Shown here: piece after piece, positions 62,185 through 64,000 of the stretch | How the letters are laid out: each line of letters opens with the position of its first letter | Numbering within the stretch: the first letter of the stretch is position 1 | Source of the DNA: Taxillus chinensis | Taxonomy: Eukaryota; Streptophyta; Magnoliopsida; Santalales; Loranthaceae | Reading direction: 5' to 3' | Assembly: GCA_023512835.1 (NCBI GenBank) | Contig: CM042091.1 | Span: 48,065,284-48,129,283 of the forward strand | Length of the DNA stretch: 64,000 nucleotides | Program-made: the position numbers and the translations under genes | The notes under the pieces: generated by a model | What the model saw: the letters and a program-made list of their open reading frames with translations, nothing else | Told to the model about the DNA's origin: nothing | The model's database searches: none

Positions 62185-63330
62185 TAAGTATTTTTCATTT
62201 CCAACTTTAATAGAATGTTCAAAAACAATGAATTGCTTAACCCTTTAATGAGAATATCAACTAAATGACTATGGGTAGTCACATAAGGTGTACCAATGAA
62301 GTCATTATCTAACTTCTCCTTAGTAAAGTGTTTATTGATTTCAATGTGTTTTGTTTGATCATATTGTACTAAGTTGTGAGCTATGTTGATAGAAGATTTA
62401 TTATGATAGCACAACCTCATTAGACCTCTCTAAATCTTTAAATCATCTAGGATAATTTTTATTCAAAGTAATTCACATACCATGAGCCATTGCTCGGAAT
62501 TCTACTTCTTCACTAGATTAGACTACTACATTTTACTTTTTACTCTTCTAAGTTATTAAATTTCTACCGAGAAGGGTGCAATACCTAGATGTTGATCTTC
62601 TATCAACAATTGATCTTGTGTAATTAACATTTGTATAGGCTTCAATAACCAAGCCTTCATTCCGTCTAAATAGAGTTCCCTTTCTTGGAGCCCTTTGAGA
62701 TATTATAATACCCGATGGGCTACCCGCATGTGAACTTCCTTTGGATTATGCATAAACTAGCTGATAACACTTACTACATAAACTTTGTTAGGTCGAGTGC
62801 GAGAAAGGTAAACGAGTTTTCTAATCTTGCGTTGATACATTTTCCTGTTGATTGTAGCATCCTCCTTAGCTAGACTATTCCTGAGATTTAAATCTGTTGG
62901 AGTACTAATTGGTTTGCAGGTTGTCTTATTAGTTTCTTTAAGGAGATCTGTAATTTACTTCTGTTGTGATATAAATATCTCATTCTTAGAATAAATTATT
63001 TCAATCTTAAGAAAATACTTTAGCCTTTCCAGTGTTTTTGATGTCAAACTCTTTGGCTAAACAATGGTTTAAGAGTTTCTACTCTTTGTTATTATTCCTA
63101 GTCCCATAATTATATCATCCACACGTAAAAAGAAAGTTGTAATTCTCCCTGTAGAAGAGTGTTTGATAAACAATATATGGCTCCATTGCGTAAAATAAGT
63201 GAGACTTATAGTAACATTTTTAATGCCAACCACAGTGGTGAGAGAACCAGGCTATTTTCCTATTATTGAGACATGGGAGATATGTAGTAAAGATTCGGAG
63301 AGTTTGTTATCTGACCAGTGGCACTAGAGG
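62184..63330 (-). pseudogene. Copia pol fragment (end of RT and RNase H)
   Basis: On the minus strand the RNase H C-terminus reads NIAHNLVQYDQTKHIEINKH, FTKEKLDNDFIGTPYV and LVDILIKGLS (62,420-62,184). Upstream, an RT region with HSSTGRITTFF and VDDIIMGL lies near 63,150-63,100. Frames are broken by stops and shifts. Gag, protease and integrase are not in the window on this strand. The opposite orientation to the 57.4-kb gag fragment shows they are separate elements. Confidence 0.7.
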
Positions 63331-63336
63331 AAATTA

Positions 63337-63405
63337 ATACTTAAGAATCATAAATACAAATAATAAATATAATGTGAGAAAATTAAAGAGTTAATGTAAT
63401 AACTA
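63337..63405. repeat. Copy of a 70-bp segment also at 61,856-61,926
   Basis: GAATCATAAATACAAATAAT followed by AAATATAATGTG and an AAATTAA(A)GAGTTAAT-type end occurs at both places in the same direction, bracketing the Copia pol fragment. It could be a remnant of a repeated LTR part. Confidence 0.55.
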
Positions 63406-64000
63406 TAATCTAGATTTTATGGTTACTCACATTAAAGTAACTTTTAACATTTTAAAATATCATAATTAACCTTGAAATTTTTTTTTCCCAATCCTCTCTC
63501 TCACACCCTACCATCCCTAGAAATTAAATATCTAAAACCAATTTTCAGAACTAAAATAGAAAACATTGTACAGATTAACTGCTATAGAATGTGGCTTCAA
63601 AAATAAACACATAAATCATTATAATTGTATAATCTCCATCATGATAACCTAATTGAAAGCCAAAATACCATACAGAAAAGGCAATAAGAGTTGACTATCA
63701 CATATAAAAAAAATCTTACACAGATAGATTCAAAATAGACATCCTAGTATGACGAAGCAATCAAAGCTTTAGAAGCAATTGTGGAGTGGGTTACCTCGTC
63801 GACATATTCGTTAAGCTGTGAATGAACGAAGGTTTGGGTGAACAAAACACATGGCTTGGGATGTCTTATTCGGCTGAACTCTACTGTTTAGGCAAGATAT
63901 GTGCTTTCAAGCTCCTTAGGAAAACATGAGAATTGACGACGAACAATGGCAGCAACGAGTAAGATGAGAACCAAACAACATGATATTTTTGTCTTTTTAA
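63406..64000. other. Intergenic or intronic DNA with no recognised feature
   Basis: AT-rich. I see no exon of P5CS copy 2, no transposon domain and no RNA gene here. Confidence 0.5.

Noticed and set aside
1..64000. CRISPR arrays, bacterial operons, phage systems, tRNA and rRNA genes
   Set aside because: None were seen. Repeats present are microsatellites, minisatellites, LTRs and fold-backs, and the only host gene is plant-type and intron-rich.
56142..64000. Exon 7 and later exons of P5CS copy 2
   Set aside because: I looked for [31 protein letters not shown] and AACNAMETL-type coding on the plus strand and found none.

Overview
The window is nuclear DNA of a flowering plant. It holds a multi-exon gene for the bifunctional proline-biosynthesis enzyme delta-1-pyrroline-5-carboxylate synthase (P5CS), with plant-type introns, and large amounts of nested plant transposable elements (Copia, Gypsy, hAT, Mutator-like, MITEs, solo LTRs). 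No prokaryotic operon, CRISPR array, rRNA or tRNA gene was seen. The plant lineage cannot be fixed from what is here. All similarity calls come from reading translations and repeats by eye, without database searches.

Layout. 1-2.4 kb is unclassified repeat-like DNA with a GTCGAC-rich patch. 2.4-6.2 kb is a dead hAT transposon whose transposase is broken only by in-frame stop codons. 7.4-24.9 kb is P5CS copy 1: 20 exons and an open frame of 713 codons. Its intron 1 carries a Mutator-like element holding a captured antisense B-type cyclin fragment. Its intron 5 carries a decayed antisense Copia element interrupted by a 2.7-kb solo LTR. 25.6-27.6 kb is a decayed antisense Gypsy pol. 28-32.2 kb is unrecognised repeat-like DNA. 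33.3-50.8 kb is one decayed sense Copia element split by a 12.5-kb insertion at 34,061-46,531. That insertion contains three more solo LTRs of the same family as the one in P5CS intron 5, one of them nested inside another, with 5-bp target duplications. 50.8-51.4 kb is a 0.57-kb fold-back at the Copia 3' end. 53.0-56.1 kb holds the promoter and exons 1-6 of P5CS copy 2, in direct orientation 45.7 kb from copy 1. Its exon 7 was not found before the window ends. 57.3-64 kb is again transposon-rich: a Copia gag fragment, a 2.65-kb fold-back hAT element with ~0.9-kb arms, a MITE and an antisense Copia pol fragment.

Biology. The only host function supported is proline synthesis: glutamate to glutamyl phosphate to glutamate semialdehyde/P5C. 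The duplication included promoter sequence, since both copies share a G-box/ABRE block. Copy 1 grew by intron insertions and has changed some residues that copy 2 and remembered plant P5CS proteins keep. The most interesting structures are the captured cyclin fragment, the sense-oriented solo LTR promoter inside P5CS, the nested solo LTR series with its hypervariable TCGA-rich patch, and the fold-back hAT element.
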